Below are positions 33,946 through 43,851 of a stretch of DNA of 64,000 bases, piece by piece. The position numbers and the translations under genes are program-made. The DNA is taken from NCBI RefSeq assembly GCF_013409935.1, contig NZ_JACCCO010000001.1, positions 744,001 through 808,000 of the forward strand, written 5' to 3'. The stretch comes from Streptosporangium sandarakinum. Its GTDB lineage: Bacteria > Actinomycetota > Actinomycetes > Streptosporangiales > Streptosporangiaceae. Every line of letters starts with the position of its first letter. The stretch's first letter is position 1. Below the pieces are notes generated by a model, which was not told the origin of the DNA, did not search any database, and was given only the letters and a program-made list of their open reading frames with translations.

Positions 33946-35751
33946 TCAGTGGCCGCGGAACGCCTCCTCCAGCCACCACGCGCCGCGCGCCCGGGTGACC
34001 TTGGCGTGGACCAGCAGCGGACGCTCCCGCGGGCCGTCCAGCCACCGGGCCACCGCCGCGAGGTCCCCGGGGGCCCGTACGGTGACCGCCTCGAAGCCGA
34101 ACCCCCGGGCGATGCCGGCGATGTCGGCGGGCGGGAAGACCACGGTGTCCAGGGGGTGGCCGTCCGGGCCGAAATGGTGCACCTCGGCGCCGTACGCCTC
34201 GTCGTCGTAGACCACGACCACCATGCGCAGGCCGAGCCGTACGACGGTCTCCAGCTCGGAGACGCCCATCAGCGCGCCGCCGTCGCCGAGCGCGGCCACC
34301 GTCAGCCGGTCCGGCCGGGCGAGGGCCGCGCCGATCGCGGTCGCCAGGCCGAGGCCGATCGACTGGAACGCCTGGGTGAAGCAGAACCCCCCTTCGTCCG
34401 GGACATCCATGAACATCGCCGGATATCCCATGAAATTTCCGGAATCGGGGCAGACGACGCGCTCGGCGGGCAGCAGGTCGTCGAGCGCGATCGTCAGGGT
34501 CCGGGGGTCGATGCGGCCGTCACCGCTCTCGTCGGCGTACGGGACGTCCCGCCAGCGGACCTCCCGGGCGATCCGCAGCGCCAGCGCCTCCGACCGGTAC
34601 CCGGCCCGGCGCGGCCCGGCGCGCGTCCCGGCCTCCTCCGGTACGGCGCGTGTCCCGCCGCGTTCCCCGGCCGGCGCGCCGGGCACCGGACGGGCCACGG
34701 TCCCGTCGCCGAGCAGGTCCGCGACGGCCCGCGCGGTGCGGGCGACGTCGCCGGTCACACCGAGGTCGACCGGGCGGTGCGCGCCCAGGGCCTCCGGATC
34801 CAGGTCCACCTGGACGACCACGGCGTCCGGGCCGACGAGCGTGCCGTGCCGGGTGGTCCACATGTTCAGGGCGCAGCCCCAGCCGACGACCACGTCGGCG
34901 TCGCGGATGAGCTCGGCGGCCAGGGGCGAGGCGAACCCGCCGCTGACGTCCAGATCCCACAGGCTGCCCCGGAAGAGCCCCTTGGCGACGGCGGAGGTGG
35001 CGAGCAGCGCGCCGGTCAGGCCGGCGAGGTCCTCCAGCTCACGCCGGGCCGTACGGGCGCCCCGGCCGGCCACGAACACCGGCCGCCGCGCGCCCGCGAG
35101 GATCTCCGCCAGCCGGGCGGCCTCGACGGGGTCCGGCCCGGCGGGAAGCGGACGCGCCTCGCCGGTGCGGCCCGCGAGACCGGCGGACCCACCGGCCTCG
35201 GCGAGCCCGGCGGCCCCGGCCGGGCCGGTCTCCCGGCCCCCGGCCCCGGACGGGCCGGAGACCGCCAGCGCCTGCACCTCCAGCGGCAGGTTGAGCAGGA
35301 CGGTGCGGCGCCCGTCGCGGGCGGCGCGGAACGCCTCGGCCGTCAGGGCCGCGGCGTCCGGGGCGGAGCCGACCCGCATCGGGACGGCGCCGACCGCCGC
35401 GGCCAGCGCGGCCTGGTCCACGAAGAAGTTGGACCGCGGGGCGGTCACCTCACCGGCCAGCACGACGAGCGGCGTGCGGCTCTTGGCGGCCTCCGTGACG
35501 CCGGTCAGCGCGTTGGTCAGCCCCGGCCCCTGGTGGACGCTGAGCACGCCGACCCGGCCCGTCATCCGCGCGTGGGCGTCGGCCATGGTCGCCGCCCCGC
35601 CCTCGTGGCGGGCGGCGACGAACCGCACGCCGTGCGCGACCAGCGCGTTGGTCACGTGGAAGTTGCCGCTGCCGACCACCCCGAACGCGGTGTCCACGCC
35701 CAGCGAGGCGAGGACGGCGCCGACGGTCTCCGCGACGGTCCCGGCGCTCAC
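33946..35751 (-). CDS. Thiamine pyrophosphate-dependent decarboxylase/synthase-like enzyme
   Basis: 601 aa with the three ThDP domains. The Pyr domain has AARHEGGAATMADAHARMTG, with the cofactor-activating Glu about residue 50. The middle domain has RRPVFVAGRGARTARRELED, and the PP domain has GDGGALMGVSELETVVRLG ending VVYDDEAYGAEVHHFG (the GDG...N motif with Asp in the final position). It resembles benzoylformate decarboxylase and acetolactate synthase-like proteins. About 30 Gly/Ala-rich residues are inserted near 175-205. The GTG start overlaps the stop of the cyclase gene (GTGA), so the two enzymes probably act in one pathway. Confidence 0.88.
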   Translation of the reverse strand: MSAGTVAETVGAVLASLGVDTAFGVVGSGNFHVTNALVAHGVRFVAARHEGGAATMADAHARMTGRVGVLSVHQGPGLTNALTGVTEAAKSRTPLVVLAGEVTAPRSNFFVDQAALAAAVGAVPMRVGSAPDAAALTAEAFRAARDGRRTVLLNLPLEVQALAVSGPSGAGGRETGPAGAAGLAEAGGSAGLAGRTGEARPLPAGPDPVEAARLAEILAGARRPVFVAGRGARTARRELEDLAGLTGALLATSAVAKGLFRGSLWDLDVSGGFASPLAAELIRDADVVVGWGCALNMWTTRHGTLVGPDAVVVQVDLDPEALGAHRPVDLGVTGDVARTARAVADLLGDGTVARPVPGAPAGERGGTRAVPEEAGTRAGPRRAGYRSEALALRIAREVRWRDVPYADESGDGRIDPRTLTIALDDLLPAERVVCPDSGNFMGYPAMFMDVPDEGGFCFTQAFQSIGLGLATAIGAALARPDRLTVAALGDGGALMGVSELETVVRLGLRMVVVVYDDEAYGAEVHHFGPDGHPLDTVVFPPADIAGIARGFGFEAVTVRAPGDLAAVARWLDGPRERPLLVHAKVTRARGAWWLEEAFRGH

Positions 35752-36521
35752 CGCTCGACCAGGGCCAGCACCCGCACCGGGCTGCCCGAGCCGCCGACGA
35801 TGGGCAGCGGCGGGGCGACGACCACCGCGCCGGTGACCGGGAGCCGGTCGAGGTTGCGGAGCTGGGTCAGGCCGTACTTGCCCGCGCCGAGCAGGAACGA
35901 GTGGCAGGGGAAGGGCGGGTCGAAGCCGTGCGCCGCGCCCGCGTCGGTGCCCACGGTCTCCACGCCGATCCCGGCGATCGGGGTCTCCTCCGCCAGCCAC
36001 CTGGCGCACTCCACCGAGATCCCGGGGCTGTGGGGGCCGGTCTCGTCGGCGTTGAGGAAACTCTCCTGGTCGTGGGAGCGGGCGTCCCACCCGGTGCGGT
36101 AGAGCAGCCAGCCGCCGTCGGGCAGCGGCCCGTTCGCCTTCTGCCACGCCTCGACGTGACCGATCTCCAGCAGGAAGTCGGGGTCTCCGGCCGCCTCGCC
36201 CACGAGGTCCAGCACGACGGCCGGGGCGACCAGCCGCTCCGGCGGCACCTGCGAGACGTCCTCGCCGTCCTTGCCGGTCACCCAGTGGACGGGGGCGTCG
36301 AAGTGCGTTCCCACGTGCTCGCCCGTCGTGAAGTCGTTCCAGTACCAGGCGGGGCCGCGGTCGTCGTAGCGGCTGATCTCCCTCAGCGTGAACGGGACCG
36401 TGTCGGCGAACGGCTCCGGCAGCCGCAGGATCGGCGTCTCGGACGACAGCGGCGCGGTCAGGTCGATCACCTCGATCCCGCCGTTCCGGATGCTCTCCAC
36501 CAGGTTCCGCAGCACCGACAT
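35748..36521 (-). CDS. Cyclase family protein (isatin hydrolase/kynurenine formamidase fold)
   Basis: 257-aa metal-dependent hydrolase. GEHVGTHFDAPVHWVTGKDG holds the HxGTHxDxPxH metal site, preceded by EVIDLTAPLSSETPILRLPE. VVVAPPLPIVGGSGSPVRVL closes the fold as usual. The family opens small rings or amides such as isatin and N-formylkynurenine. A good GGAGG lies five bases before the ATG. It is translationally coupled to the ThDP enzyme downstream, which could decarboxylate the resulting 2-oxo acid (inference). Confidence 0.9.
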   Translation of the reverse strand: MSVLRNLVESIRNGGIEVIDLTAPLSSETPILRLPEPFADTVPFTLREISRYDDRGPAWYWNDFTTGEHVGTHFDAPVHWVTGKDGEDVSQVPPERLVAPAVVLDLVGEAAGDPDFLLEIGHVEAWQKANGPLPDGGWLLYRTGWDARSHDQESFLNADETGPHSPGISVECARWLAEETPIAGIGVETVGTDAGAAHGFDPPFPCHSFLLGAGKYGLTQLRNLDRLPVTGAVVVAPPLPIVGGSGSPVRVLALVER

Positions 36522-36660
36522 GACGCCTCCGAGGTCGGGAGATGGCCTGGTCGGATCCTCCTACACGCCGGAAGCGTCCGCCATCCCTCCGTGCCGTGTC
36601 GGCCACGGCTCGCCCCGCCCTTCCGGGTGCCCGGGTGCGTCCCGGCGGGATGGCGCCCCG

Positions 36661-37818
36661 CTACTCCCGGCGGAAGGTGACGATCGACTCGGAATCGCCG
36701 TTCTCCACGTTGACCGTCAGCCACAGCCGGGAGGTGCCGGGGATCCGCTCGATCACCGCGTGGTGCGCCGCCCTGACCCGCGGCCTCTCTCTCGTCCAGC
36801 TCCGGCCGTCCCAGTGCAGGATCGAGATCCCACCGGACTCGTCGTAGTCATCGTCCCCGCCGGACGTGTCGCCCTCGATCCAGGCGGGCGCGTCTCGGTC
36901 CTCGCCCGCGAACCAGACGTCGTCGGGCCCGAACGCGGTCACGCTCTTCAGGTCGCCCTTCCACGGCGGGATGGCGGGCCGCCGCCAGGATCGGCCGTCC
37001 CAGTGCAGCGCCAGGGGCCGCTCATCGGCCCCGCCCACCACCCAGACGTCGTCGGGGCCTATCTGCAGGATCGCGTTGAGGGAGCCCTTGGGCAGCACGG
37101 TCTTCTCGTACCCGCCTCCGTACCCGTGCCAGATCACCGGCCGGTCCCCCCGGATCCCGGTGACCCAGGTGTGACCGGCGCCGGTGTCCACCGCGAGCAG
37201 CCTCGTCTCGTTGTCACCGAGCGTTCTCTCGGTGACGAAGGCGGCGCCGTTCCAGGTCAGAACCGCGGTGTCCGAGATCACCACCGTCCGGCGGCCGTCG
37301 ACGGCCACGTCCCGCACATACCCCCGGACCCGGTGCCGCCGCCAGGCGTGCCCGTCCCAGTGCTGGACGACCGAGCTCCCGTAAAAGCCTCCACCCGCCA
37401 TCCACGCGTTGCGCGGTCCGTCGGAGTCGATGCTCGCCAGGCCGCCCAGCCCTCCCCGGACGGGCACCGCGCGCCATCGCGACCCGTCCCAGACGCGCAG
37501 CGAGGTCGCCACGCCGTCCTCCCAGCCGGTGTACCCCACCGCCCACGCCGGCTCCGGTCCGGCGGCGCTCACGTCACGCAGGCCACGCTCCCACTCGTCG
37601 TCGTCGGGCAGGCCGGGGACCCGGACCCACCTGTCGGAGAACTTCACGGTGGGTGTGGCCGACGGCGAGGGGGCCGGCACCGCAGACGTGCCCGATGCGG
37701 AAGGCGCCGGCACCGCAGGCGTGCCCGACGGCGAGGGGGTCGAGGCGGCGGGCCGGGGCTCCGCGGCGCAACCCAGCATGACCAAGCAGACGGCCAGGAC
37801 CGCCACCCGGGACCTCAT
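36661..37818 (-). CDS. Lipoprotein with beta-propeller repeats
   Basis: 385 aa. The signal peptide MRSRVAVLAVCLVMLGC ends in a lipobox Cys at residue 17, followed by a Pro/Ser/Thr/Ala linker with repeats (SGTPAVPAPSASGTSAVPAP). The rest holds W-D-G-x-x-W blades: LRVWDGSRWRAVPVRG, QHWDGHAWRRHRV, ALHWDGRSWRRPAIP and LHWDGRSWTRERP, alternating with PDDVWVVGG/PDDVWFAGE strands. It is probably a surface ligand-binding propeller. TACAAT lies 8 bases before the ATG and there is no ribosome-binding site, so the message may be leaderless. Confidence 0.85.
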   Translation of the reverse strand: MRSRVAVLAVCLVMLGCAAEPRPAASTPSPSGTPAVPAPSASGTSAVPAPSPSATPTVKFSDRWVRVPGLPDDDEWERGLRDVSAAGPEPAWAVGYTGWEDGVATSLRVWDGSRWRAVPVRGGLGGLASIDSDGPRNAWMAGGGFYGSSVVQHWDGHAWRRHRVRGYVRDVAVDGRRTVVISDTAVLTWNGAAFVTERTLGDNETRLLAVDTGAGHTWVTGIRGDRPVIWHGYGGGYEKTVLPKGSLNAILQIGPDDVWVVGGADERPLALHWDGRSWRRPAIPPWKGDLKSVTAFGPDDVWFAGEDRDAPAWIEGDTSGGDDDYDESGGISILHWDGRSWTRERPRVRAAHHAVIERIPGTSRLWLTVNVENGDSESIVTFRRE

Positions 37819-38012
37819 GGCAGCGAATTGTACGGCTATGCCCGCGCGGGCACCGGCGCTGCGCGCCCGGCGAAACCCCGCAGGACGGCCGTTCAGAGAT
37901 AGGCGCGGAGGGCGAGCCCGACCGCGACGAGCAGGCCGCGCACGGCGGCGGGTGCCGAGGTTTTTCGGTCGCGGCGCTTGCCCTCCCCGCCGAACGGGCA
38001 GATCTTCGGGAT

Positions 38013-39005
38013 GTGAAGAAGCTCATCAACAGTGCTGACTCGGTGGTCACCGACGCGCTGCGCGGGCTCGCGGCCGCGCACCCGGACCTGCGGGTCGACG
38101 TGAAGAACCAGTTCGTGGCACGCGCCTCCGGGCCGCGCCGGGGCAAGGTCGGCCTGGTCTCCGGCGGCGGCTCCGGGCACGAGCCGCTGCACGCCGGTTT
38201 CGTCGGGTACGGCATGCTCGACGCCGCCTGCCCCGGTGAGATCTTCACCTCGCCCGTGCCCGACCAGGTGATCGCGGCCAGCAGCGCCGTGGACGGCGGG
38301 GCCGGGGTGCTGCACGTCGTGAAGAACTACACCGGCGACGTCCTGAACTTCGGCATGGCCGCCGAGCTGTGCGCCGACGAGGGCGTGGAGGTCGCGACCG
38401 TGGTGGTCGACGACGACGTGGCCGTCCGCGACTCCCTCTACACGGCGGGCCGCCGGGGAACCGGCGCCACGGTCTTCGTCGAGAAGATCGCCGGAGCCGC
38501 CGCCGAGGCCGGGGCGCCGCTGGCGGAGGTACGGCGGGTGGCCGAGGAGGTCAACTCCCGCAGCCGGTCGTTCGGCGTCGCGCTGAGCGCCTGCACCACC
38601 CCCGCCGCGGGGGTGCCCACCTTCGAACTGGGCGACGACGAGGTCGAGCTGGGCATCGGCATCCACGGGGAGCCCGGCCGCACCCGGTCGGCCATGCGCG
38701 GGGCGCGCGAGCTGGTGCGCGTCGCGATGGACGCCCTCCACGAGGACATGCCGCTCGACGGGGACGTCCTGGTCATGGTGAACGGCATGGGCGGCACCCC
38801 GCTGATCGAGCTGTACGTCGCCTTCGCCGAGGTGGCCGCCTACCTGGAGGAGAAGGGCGCGACGCTGTCGCGCAACCTGGTGGGCGACTACATCACGAGC
38901 CTCGACATGCAGGGTTTCTCGGTCACGGCCTGCCTGCTGACGCCGGAGCTGACCCGGCTGTGGGACGCGCCGGTGCAGACGCCCGCGCTGCGGTGGGGCC
39001 GCTGA
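38013..39005 (+). CDS. dhaK: Dihydroxyacetone kinase subunit DhaK
   Basis: 330-aa DHA-binding subunit: [39 protein letters not shown], and [12 protein letters not shown] with the substrate-binding His at residue 218, the same number as in the E. coli protein. The GTG at 38013 is the only start that fits. It is the first gene of a three-gene dha operon that phosphorylates dihydroxyacetone with phosphate from PEP through DhaM. About 195 bp upstream contain the promoter but no obvious consensus. Confidence 0.95.
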   Translation: MKKLINSADSVVTDALRGLAAAHPDLRVDVKNQFVARASGPRRGKVGLVSGGGSGHEPLHAGFVGYGMLDAACPGEIFTSPVPDQVIAASSAVDGGAGVLHVVKNYTGDVLNFGMAAELCADEGVEVATVVVDDDVAVRDSLYTAGRRGTGATVFVEKIAGAAAEAGAPLAEVRRVAEEVNSRSRSFGVALSACTTPAAGVPTFELGDDEVELGIGIHGEPGRTRSAMRGARELVRVAMDALHEDMPLDGDVLVMVNGMGGTPLIELYVAFAEVAAYLEEKGATLSRNLVGDYITSLDMQGFSVTACLLTPELTRLWDAPVQTPALRWGR

Positions 39006-39006
39006 C

Positions 39007-39858
39007 ATGGCCGGACCGGACGACCGCGCGCGTGACACGGGCGGCACGGGGAACGCCGACGGGATGAGCGACACGAACGGCGCGGGCGGCGCGCACGAGG
39101 CGAACGCCGCGAACGGCACGACCCGGGCGGGCACCACGCGCGGCCTGAACGGCGCCGGCGGCACGACCGGCACGGGCGGCCTGGACGCCGCCCTCTTCGC
39201 CGCGTGGGCAGAGGAGATCGCCGCGGCGGTCCGGGCCGACCGGGACCGGCTGACGGCACTGGACTCCGCGATCGGCGACGCCGACCACGGGGCCAACCTC
39301 GACCGGGGCTTCACCGCGGTCGCCGAGGCGCTGGCCGGCGGCCGGCCGGACACTCCGGGGGCGCTGCTGTCCCTGGTGGGCAACACGCTGATCCGCAAGG
39401 TCGGCGGGGCGTCCGGGCCGCTGTACGGCATGGCGTTCCGGGAGGCGGGCAAGGCGCTGGGCGACGCCCCCGCGGTCTCCCTCGCCGACCTCGACGAGGC
39501 CCTGGCCGCCGGGCTGGCCGGGATACGGAAGCTGGGATCCGCCACCGAGGGCGACAAGACCATGGTGGACGCGCTCGCCCCGGCGCTCCGGGCGCTGACG
39601 CAGGCCGTACAGGAGGGGCAGGACCCGGCGGAGGCGGTCGGCGCGGCGGCGGAGGCGGCGCTGGCCGGGGCGCAGGCCACGATCCCGATGCAGGCCCGCA
39701 AGGGCCGGGCCAGCTACCTCGGCCCGCGCAGCGTGGGGCACGAGGACCCCGGCGCCGCGTCCACCGCCCTCATCGTCCGGGCGCTGCACGCGGCGGTGTC
39801 CCGTACGGCGGGCGCCCCGGGCGAGACGTCCCGGCGGGCCCCGGAAGGACCGGCGTGA
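39007..39858 (+). CDS. dhaL: Dihydroxyacetone kinase subunit DhaL, with N-terminal extension
   Basis: The conserved part, from about residue 58 (GGLDAALFAAWAEEIAAAVR), carries LTALDSAIGDADHGANLDRG (metal/ADP-binding Asp cluster), GGASGPLYGMAFREAGKAL, SATEGDKTMVDALAPAL and KGRASYLGPRSVGHEDPGAA. It is the nucleotide-bearing subunit that phosphorylates DHA bound in DhaK. The 57 preceding residues are Gly/Ala/Asn/Thr-rich and repetitive. The ATG at 39007 has no ribosome-binding site, so part of this stretch may be untranslated. The stop overlaps dhaM (TGATG). Confidence 0.93.
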   Translation: MAGPDDRARDTGGTGNADGMSDTNGAGGAHEANAANGTTRAGTTRGLNGAGGTTGTGGLDAALFAAWAEEIAAAVRADRDRLTALDSAIGDADHGANLDRGFTAVAEALAGGRPDTPGALLSLVGNTLIRKVGGASGPLYGMAFREAGKALGDAPAVSLADLDEALAAGLAGIRKLGSATEGDKTMVDALAPALRALTQAVQEGQDPAEAVGAAAEAALAGAQATIPMQARKGRASYLGPRSVGHEDPGAASTALIVRALHAAVSRTAGAPGETSRRAPEGPA

Positions 39859-40229
39859 TGGTGGGCGTAGTCCTCGTCTCCCACAGCGGCCCGCTGGCCG
39901 ACGAGCTCGTGCGACTGGCCCGGCAGATCGGCGGCGCGGACGTGCCGCTGGCCGGGGCGGGCGGCACCGACGACGGCGGCCTAGGCACCAGCCCCGACCT
40001 GGTGTCCAGGGCGATCGAGGAGGTGGACCGGGGCGACGGGGTGGTCCTGATCCCGGACCTGGGCAGCTCGGTGCTGACCGCCCGGCTCATGGAGGGTCCC
40101 GGCGTGGTCATCGCGGACGTGCCGTTCGTGGAGGGCACGATCGCGGCGGTCGTCTCGGCGGGCTCCGGCGCCTCGCTGGAGGACGTGGTCGCCGCGGCCG
40201 AGGAGGCCAGGACCTTCCGCAAGCTCTGA
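39858..40229 (+). CDS. dhaM: DHA kinase phosphoryl donor DhaM (EIIA-mannose type)
   Basis: 123-aa PTS EIIA-Man domain. VGVVLVSHSGPLADELVRLA holds the phosphorylated His at residue 9. LIPDLGSSVLTARL and VIADVPFVEGTIAAVVSAGS are family-typical. It re-phosphorylates the DhaL-bound ADP using PTS phosphate. Unlike E. coli DhaM it has no fused HPr or EI part, so it depends on HPr encoded elsewhere. It is coupled to dhaL by TGATG overlap. Confidence 0.93.
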   Translation: MVGVVLVSHSGPLADELVRLARQIGGADVPLAGAGGTDDGGLGTSPDLVSRAIEEVDRGDGVVLIPDLGSSVLTARLMEGPGVVIADVPFVEGTIAAVVSAGSGASLEDVVAAAEEARTFRKL

Positions 40230-40259
40230 GGGACGCCCGCGGAGCTTCGCGCCATGAGG

Positions 40260-42110
40260 TCAGCCGAGGGCGCGGTCCAGGTTGACGGCGGCGCTGATCA
40301 GGGAGAGGTGGGTGAACGCCTGCGGGAAGTTGCCGAGCTGCTCGCCGGTCCGGCCGATCTCCTCGGCGTACAGGCCGAGGTGGTTGGCGTAGGTGAGCAT
40401 CTTCTCGAAGGCGAGCCGGGCCTCGTCGAGCCGTCCGGCGCGGGTGAGCGCCTCGACGTACCAGAACGAGCAGATCGAGAACGTGCCCTCCTCGCCGCTC
40501 AGCCCGTCGGGGCTCTCGCCGGGGTCGTAGCGGTACACCAGCGAGTCGGCGACGAGGGTACGGCGGAGCGCGTCGAGGGTGGACAGGAACTTCGGGTCGG
40601 TGGGGGCGATGAACTTGGTCAGCGGCATCATCAGCACGGCGGCGTCGAGGACGTCGCCGTCGAAGTGCTGGACGAACGCGCCCAGCCGGTCCGACCAGCC
40701 GCGCCGCATGACCTGCCGGTAGATCTCGTCGCGGGAGCGCTGCCAGCGCTGCGTGTCGGCGGGCAGTCCACGGCGGCGGGCCATCCGCATGGCCCGTTCG
40801 ATCGCCACCCAGCACATCAGCCGCGAGTAGACGAAGTCGCGGCGCCCGCCGCGGGTCTCCCAGACGCCCTCGTCGGGCTGGTCCCAGTTGGCGCACACCC
40901 AGTCGACCAGCGTGCAGGTCTGTTCCCACTGGTCGCTGGAGATCGGCTGGTACAGCTTGTCGTAGAGGTAGACGGAGTCGATGAGGGCGCCGTAGATGTC
41001 GAGCTGGAGCTGGCCCGCGGCGGCGTTCCCGGCCCGCACCGGAGCGGAGCCGCGGTAGCCCGCGAGGTGGGACAGTTCGATCTCGGGCAGGTCGGTGCGG
41101 CCGTCGATGCCGTACATGATCTGCAGGGGGCCCGCCGCGCCCTCGCAGCCGCAGCTGACATGCTCGGACAGGAAGCCCATGAACGCCGCGGCCTCCTCGT
41201 CGAAGCCCAGCCTGATCAGCGCGTACATGCAGAAGGCCGAGTCGCGGATCCAGACGTAGCGGTAGTCCCAGTTGCGTTCGCCGCCGACCCGCTCGGGCAG
41301 GCTGGTGGTCACCGCGGCGACGGTCCCGCCGGTCGGCGCGTAGGTGAGCAGTTTCAGCGTCAGCGCCGAGCGGTGCACCATCTCCCGCCAGCGGCCCCGG
41401 TAGCGTGACCGGGACACCCAGCGCCGCCAGTAGGCGACCGTGGCGACGAACTCCTCCTCGGCCTCGGCGAGGGGGCACGCCCGCATCTCGACGCCGTCGC
41501 CGTACCGGTCGAGGGCGAACACCGCGCACTCGCCCTCGGTCAGCTTGAACACCGACAGCACGTCGCGGCCGTCGGTCTCCAGTGGCGCGCTGGAGGTAAG
41601 GGTGAGCGAGAGCGACGGCGAGGTGAAGACGGCCCGGCCCTCGCGCAGGTCCACGGTGTGGGTCTGGCGGCCGTAGTCGAACCGGGGGGCCACCCGCGCC
41701 CGGAACGGCAGCGTCCCGCGCACGCATCTCACCCGGCGGATCAGCCGGTGCCGGTCGATCTCGCACGTGCCCCCCGTGACCGGCATGAAGTCGTGGATCT
41801 CACCGACCCCGTCGGGGGCCATGAACCGGGTGATCAGCACGTTGGTGTCGGGGAAGTAGAACTGCCTGGTCCTCGCGGGCACGTCGGCGGCCAGCTCGAA
41901 CGCCCCGCCCCGGTCGGCGTCCAGGATGGCGGCGAACACGCTCGGCGCGTCGAAGCGCGGGAAGCAGTACCAGTCGATCGTGCCGCGCGTGTCCACGAGC
42001 GCGGCGGTGCGCAGGTCGCCGATCAGCCCGTGGTCGGCGATGGGCGGGTACCGGCCGGCGTGCGACGCGTCCGGCGCGTCCGGGCGGTCCGCGAACTCGG
42101 TTGCCGTCAT
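40260..42110 (-). CDS. Glycoside hydrolase family 15 (glucoamylase/trehalase-like)
   Basis: 616 aa. The N-terminal beta-domain contains [20 protein letters not shown] and [20 protein letters not shown]. The (alpha/alpha)6 catalytic barrel carries [40 protein letters not shown] (a catalytic Glu lies in this region) and [20 protein letters not shown] (second Glu region). There is no signal peptide, so it acts in the cytoplasm. Actinobacterial members of this group include trehalases. The ATG at 42110 with GGAAGG six bases upstream was chosen over a longer frame. It faces the dha operon end. Confidence 0.92.
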   Translation of the reverse strand: MTATEFADRPDAPDASHAGRYPPIADHGLIGDLRTAALVDTRGTIDWYCFPRFDAPSVFAAILDADRGGAFELAADVPARTRQFYFPDTNVLITRFMAPDGVGEIHDFMPVTGGTCEIDRHRLIRRVRCVRGTLPFRARVAPRFDYGRQTHTVDLREGRAVFTSPSLSLTLTSSAPLETDGRDVLSVFKLTEGECAVFALDRYGDGVEMRACPLAEAEEEFVATVAYWRRWVSRSRYRGRWREMVHRSALTLKLLTYAPTGGTVAAVTTSLPERVGGERNWDYRYVWIRDSAFCMYALIRLGFDEEAAAFMGFLSEHVSCGCEGAAGPLQIMYGIDGRTDLPEIELSHLAGYRGSAPVRAGNAAAGQLQLDIYGALIDSVYLYDKLYQPISSDQWEQTCTLVDWVCANWDQPDEGVWETRGGRRDFVYSRLMCWVAIERAMRMARRRGLPADTQRWQRSRDEIYRQVMRRGWSDRLGAFVQHFDGDVLDAAVLMMPLTKFIAPTDPKFLSTLDALRRTLVADSLVYRYDPGESPDGLSGEEGTFSICSFWYVEALTRAGRLDEARLAFEKMLTYANHLGLYAEEIGRTGEQLGNFPQAFTHLSLISAAVNLDRALG

Positions 42111-42471
42111 CTGCGGCCTTCCGTCGTCGGGCCCTATGACCTCACGGTAGTGCCGCCGCCCGCGGCCACGGCCCGGCCGGCGCCAAGGGACGGGAAGGTT
42201 TCGGGAAAACGAGGGAGGTGGGGGCGGCCGTGGCGTCCTGCGCGGGGGTCCACGGCCGTCCACGCCGCCTCCGGCCTGCGGACGAACGGATTCCCCGGCC
42301 CGGCGTGTCAAGGGCCGCCGGAATCCGGCGGTGGATGCCGGTGAACCTTGACGGGGCGTCGGCGCTGTCTCTAGCCTTCCCAGGACTGGGAGCGTTCCCA
42401 CCGGAACCTCCGCCGGGCCCCGGCCATGATCGGCTTACCGGCGGGACCCGCGATCCTCTGGGAGGACGAGC
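42111..42471. promoter_or_regulatory. Divergent intergenic region with a promoter for the condensation-domain gene
   Basis: 361 bp between divergent starts. On the plus strand TTGACG at 42348-42353 and TAGCCT at 42372-42377 with 18 bp between form a plausible vegetative promoter about 95 bp before the ATG at 42472. GGGAGGA precedes the start. An inverted repeat, GCCGCCGGAATCCGGCGG, lies near 42323-42342, just before the -35 box. The rest is GC-rich without a gene. Confidence 0.45.
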
Positions 42472-43845
42472 ATGGAGGCCCGCTTCGCCACGGAACGGGC
42501 CGGGACGGTTCCCCTGGCCTGGGGACAGCGGGCCATCTGGGGCGCGATACGCGACGTCGGCCCGGGAAGCGACCACTACTACAACGTGCCCAGGATCGTG
42601 CGTCTCCCGCGTGGCTGGAGGATCAGCCCCGACGCGGCGGTGGCGGCGATCGGGCGGTTGCTGGCCCGGCACGACGCGCTGCGCAGCCGCCTGTGCCAGG
42701 AGGGGCAGGCCGATCCCCTGCAGACGGTGGAGTCCCGCGGCGCCGTCGCCGTCGAGGTGGCCGAGGCTCCACCGGACGGCGCCGGCGCCGCGGCGGAGAC
42801 ACTCCGCGAACGGCTGGCCGGCCGCCGGTTCTCCTACTCCGAGGACCTGCCGTTGCGCGCCGGCCTCGTGACCGGCGGCGGCGTCGTCAGCCACGTGGTC
42901 CTCGTCCTGTGCCATCTGGCCGCCGACGCCTTCGCCGCCGACGTCGTCGTCCGTGATCTGCGGCTCCTGCTCAGGGGCGGCGCGCCGCCCGCGCCGTACC
43001 AGTTGATGGACCTGGTCGCCGCCCAGGGCGGGCGCGCGGCGCGCGGGAGCACCGCCGCGCTCGGGTACTGGGCCGGCCACTACCGGGCGATCCCGCACAC
43101 GATGTTCCCGGAGGCGCGGGGAGCCCCCGGGAGCCCGCGCTTCCAGCAGGCGGTGATCGTGTCCCGGGCGATCGACCTGGCGACCAGGACGCTCGCCCGG
43201 CGGCACGGCGTCAGCACCGCGACCGTCCTGCTCACCGCGGTGGCGGCACTGGTCCCGGCCGTCTCGGGTCACCGGACGGTCGCGGTCACCCCGCTGGTGA
43301 ACAACCGGTTCGCGCCGGAGAGCAGGACGCTCGTCACCTCACTGTGCCAGCTCGGCCTGTTCGTGCTCGACATCGAGGCGACCGGGGCGGCGACGTTCGA
43401 CGAGTTGCTCGCCCGGACCAGGCACCTCGCCCTCCAGGCCTACCGGTACGCCCGGTACGACCAGGCCGAGTGGTACCGCATGGTGGACGCGGTGAGCGGG
43501 GAGCGCGGACTCCCGGTCTTTCCCGGCTGCTGCTTCAACGACCAGCGGGCCGCCGACCCGCTGGGGCGGGACGCGCCCGCGGATCCCCGGCAGGTGGTCG
43601 CGGCCCGGGCGGAGACCCGCATCCGGCGACCTCCCGGCGTGGAGCGGCTCAACTGCGGGTTCTGCGTTCACCTGGTCGACGACGAGGACGGTGTCCCGGG
43701 GGTCGCTCTGACCGCGGACACGGTCACCATGCCGCCCGGCCTGGTGGACCGGTTCCTGCACGCGGTCGAGGCGCTCGTCGTCGGCGCGGCGACGGCGGGC
43801 ACGCCGCTGTCGGCGCTTCCGGCCCTGATCGACGGCGCGCCCTGA
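42472..43845 (+). CDS. Stand-alone condensation-domain protein
   Basis: 457 aa, the size of one NRPS condensation domain without carrier or adenylation parts. It shows VPLAWGQRAIWGAI (C1-like), ARHDALRSRLCQ (C2), VVLVLCHLAADAFAADVVVR at the HHxxxDG position (first His is Cys, Gly is Ala), TAVTPLVNNRFAPES, and DQAEWYRMVDAV near the donor site. The second His and the Asp of the catalytic motif remain. It could join or hydrolyse acyl/peptidyl groups, but no NRPS genes are nearby. It is transcribed alone. Confidence 0.8.
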   Translation: MEARFATERAGTVPLAWGQRAIWGAIRDVGPGSDHYYNVPRIVRLPRGWRISPDAAVAAIGRLLARHDALRSRLCQEGQADPLQTVESRGAVAVEVAEAPPDGAGAAAETLRERLAGRRFSYSEDLPLRAGLVTGGGVVSHVVLVLCHLAADAFAADVVVRDLRLLLRGGAPPAPYQLMDLVAAQGGRAARGSTAALGYWAGHYRAIPHTMFPEARGAPGSPRFQQAVIVSRAIDLATRTLARRHGVSTATVLLTAVAALVPAVSGHRTVAVTPLVNNRFAPESRTLVTSLCQLGLFVLDIEATGAATFDELLARTRHLALQAYRYARYDQAEWYRMVDAVSGERGLPVFPGCCFNDQRAADPLGRDAPADPRQVVAARAETRIRRPPGVERLNCGFCVHLVDDEDGVPGVALTADTVTMPPGLVDRFLHAVEALVVGAATAGTPLSALPALIDGAP

Positions 43846-43851
43846 CCCCGC

